A stretch of DNA of 64,000 nucleotides, taken from NCBI GenBank assembly GCA_000469685.2, contig LS997563.1, positions 391,869 to 455,868 of the forward strand, read 5' to 3'. Source of the DNA: Haemonchus contortus (Eukaryota > Nematoda > Chromadorea > Rhabditida > Trichostrongylidae). A model generated the notes under the pieces. That model saw only the letters and a list, made by a program, of their open reading frames with translations. It was not told the DNA's origin and did not search any database. Below are positions 61,101-64,000 of this stretch, piece by piece (the stretch's first letter is position 1; each line of letters begins with the position of its first letter). Made by a program: the position numbers and the translations under genes.

Positions 61101-64000
61101 TCATACATTCATACATTCATACATTCATACATTCATACATTCATACATTCATACATTCATACATTCATACATTCATACATTCATACATTCATACATTCAT
61201 ACATTCATACATTCATACATTCATACATTCATACATTTCATACATTCATACATTCATACATTCATACATTCATACATTCATACATTCATACATTCATACA
61301 TTCATACATTCATACATTCATACATTCATACATTCATACATTCAATACATTCATACATTCATACATTCATACATTCATACATTCATACATTCATACATTC
61401 ATACATTCATACCATTCATACATTCATACATTCATACATTCATACATTCATACATTCATACATTCATACATTCATACATTCATACATTCATACATTCATA
61501 CATTCATACATTCATACATTCATACATTCATACATTCATACATCATACATTCATACATTCATACATTCATACATTCATACATTCATACATTCATACATTC
61601 ATACATTCATACATTCATACATTCATACATTCATACATTCATACATTCATACATTCATACATTCATACATTCATACATTCATACATTCATACATTCATAC
61701 ATTCATACATTCATACATTCATACATTCATACATTCATACATTCATACATTCATACATTCATACATTCATACATTCATACATTCATACATTCATACATTC
61801 ATACATTCATACATTCATACATTCATACATTCATACATTCATACATTCATACATTCATACATTCATACATTCATACATTCATACATTCATACATTCATAC
61901 ATTCATACATTCATACATTCATACATTCATACATTCATACATTCATACATTCATACATTCATACATTCATACATTCATACATTCATACATTCATACATTC
62001 ATACATTCATACATTCATACATTCATACATTCATACATTCATACATTCATACATTCATACATTCATACATTCATACATTCATACATTCATACATTCATAC
62101 ATTCATACATTCATACATTCATACATTCATACATTCATACATTCATACATTCATACATTCATACATTCATACATTCATACATTCATACATTCATACATTC
62201 ATACATTCCATACATTCATACATTCATACATTCATACCATTCAACATTCATCATTACATTCATACATTCATACATTCATACATTCATACATTCATACATT
62301 CCATACATTCATACATTTCATACATTCCATACATTCATACATTCATACATTCATACCATTCATACATTCATACATTCATACCATTTCATACATTCATACA
62401 TTCATACATTCATACATTCATACATTCCATACATTCATACATTCATACATTCATACATTCCAACATTCATACATTCATACCAAATTCATACATTCATATT
62501 CATATTCATACATTTCATACATTCATACCATTCCATACATTCATACATTCATACATTCATACATTCATACATTCCATTACATTTCATACACTTCATACAT
62601 TCATACATTCATACATTCATACATTCATACATTCATACCATTCATACATCATACATTCATACATTCAATACATTCATACATTCATACATTCATACATTCA
62701 TCATTCTACATTCCATACATTCATACATTCATCATTCATACATTCATACATTCATAACATTCATACATTCATACATTTCATACATTCATACATTCATACA
62801 TTCATACATTCATACATTCATACATTCATACATTCATACATTCATACATTCATACATTCATACATTCATACATTCATACATTCATACATTCATACATTCA
62901 TACATTCATACATTCATACATTCATACATTCATACATTCATACATTCATACATCATTCATACATTCATACATTCATACATTCATACATTCATACATTCAT
63001 ACATTCATACATTCATACATTCATACATTCATACATTCATACATTCATATCATACATTCATACATTCATACATTCATACATTCATACATTCATACATTCA
63101 TACATTCATACATTCATACATTCATACATTCATACATTCATACATTCATACATTCATACATTCATACATTCATACATTCATACATTCATACATTCATACA
63201 TTCATACATTCATACATTCATACATTCATACATTCATACATTCATACATTCATACATTCATACATTCATACATTCATACATTCATACATTCATACATTCA
63301 TACATTCATACATTCATACATTCATACATTCATACATTCATACATTCATACATTTCATACATTCATACCATTCATACATTCATACATTCATACATTCATA
63401 CATTCAATACATTCATACATTCATACATTCATACATTCATACATTCATACATTCATACATTCATACATTCATACATTCATACATTCATACATTCATACAT
63501 TCATACATTCATACATTCATACATTCATACATTCATACATTCATACATTCATACATTCATACATTCATACATTCATACATTCATACATTCAATACATTCA
63601 TACATTCATACATTCATACATTCATACATTCATACATTCATACATTCATACATTCATACATTCATACATTCATACATTCATACATTCATACATTCATACA
63701 TTCATACAATTCATACATTCATAACATTCATACATTCATACATTCATACATTCATACATTCATACATTCATACATTCATACATTCATACATTCATACATT
63801 CATACATTCATACATTCATACATTCATACATTCATACATTCATACATTCATACATTCATACATTCATACATTCATACATTCATACATTCATACATTCATA
63901 CATTCATACATTCATACATTCATACATTCATACATTCATACATTCATACATTCATACATTCATACATTCATACATTCATACATTCATACATTCATACATT
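55172..64000. repeat. (ATTCATAC)n octamer array, more than 8.8 kb
   Basis: More than 1,000 copies of an 8-bp unit running to the window end, with scattered single-base changes and a dense cluster of them at about 62210-62790. The plus-strand open frame of nearly 3,000 codons that spans 53797-62757 is an artefact of the unit length and not a protein. Confidence 0.98.

Larger units (their letters stand above)
52680..64000 (-). mobile_element. Helitron-like family B copy 2 with a giant microsatellite, open at window edge
   Basis: The 3' end (minus) is CTGG at 52683-52680 followed by T, preceded at 8 nt by the hairpin of copy 1. 52680-53180 is nearly identical to 28230-28733 inverted; 53200-53640 has three units of about 125 bp; 53640-53895 matches 26600-26890 inverted. 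At 53897 the simple-repeat array starts and continues past the window end, where copy 1 instead has about 200 bp of sequence and then its 5' end. The 5' end of this copy, if present, is outside the window. Confidence 0.6.

Noticed and set aside
53797..62757. Open frame of 2,986 codons and many MYVC/YIHT frames
   Set aside because: They are translations of 4- and 8-nt simple repeats; no domain, no composition of a real protein, and frame-independence is a property of the unit length.

Overview
The window is eukaryotic, repeat-rich and almost certainly from a nematode, most likely a clade V strongylid such as a hookworm. This rests on the transposon families present: RTE-type and BEL/Pao and Ty3/gypsy retroelements, DD34D mariners, DD34E Tc1-like elements with CAGT ends, TTAA-flanked MITEs and Helitron-like repeats. 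Two sets of candidate short exons also have phase-consistent, nematode-like splice sites. I see no bacterial-style operon, CRISPR array, rRNA or tRNA.

Layout: 1-3457 (minus) is the 5' two-thirds of a BEL/Pao element running off the left edge, followed by a six-unit degenerate tandem array (3690-4800). 5241-14828 is one 1.2-kb DNA element split by three later insertions: a mariner (5352-6625), a Ty3/gypsy element (6972-13669, minus) and a hAT-like MITE (13806-14189). An unsplit inverted copy of the host element at 51107-52358 shows all three empty sites. 15580-18079 holds Helitron-like repeat units and a Tc1 element with IR/DR ends. 18160-21850 is a decayed RTE element carrying two MITEs. 21870-24916 contains a candidate multi-exon host gene with a mariner in one intron. 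26386-36272 is a mosaic of Helitron-like elements, a mariner, a Tc1 element and a 2.6-kb tetranucleotide array. 38127-39714 is a second Tc1 IR/DR copy; 42745-44520 has fragments of a Penelope-type GIY-YIG endonuclease and of an RTE; 44679-45012 may be host exons. 45486-51065 is mostly Helitron-like repeats, a Tc1-like transposase gene and small inverted-repeat elements. 53897-64000 is a continuous simple-repeat array of at least 10.1 kb.

Almost every protein-coding sequence is a broken transposon gene. The very long open frames over the microsatellites (up to nearly 3,000 codons) are spurious: the repeat units are 4 or 8 nt and contain no stop in the cyclic reading.

The most interesting system is a pair of Helitron-like non-autonomous families. 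They share a TC-starting 5' end, a 3' hairpin placed exactly 8 nt before a CTGG-type end, and internal tandem units of about 125 or 145 bp with GGGCGGGGC cores. At least one copy carries a microsatellite directly behind its 5' signature, and the 10-kb array abuts the same position in another, so these elements appear to seed giant simple-repeat arrays.
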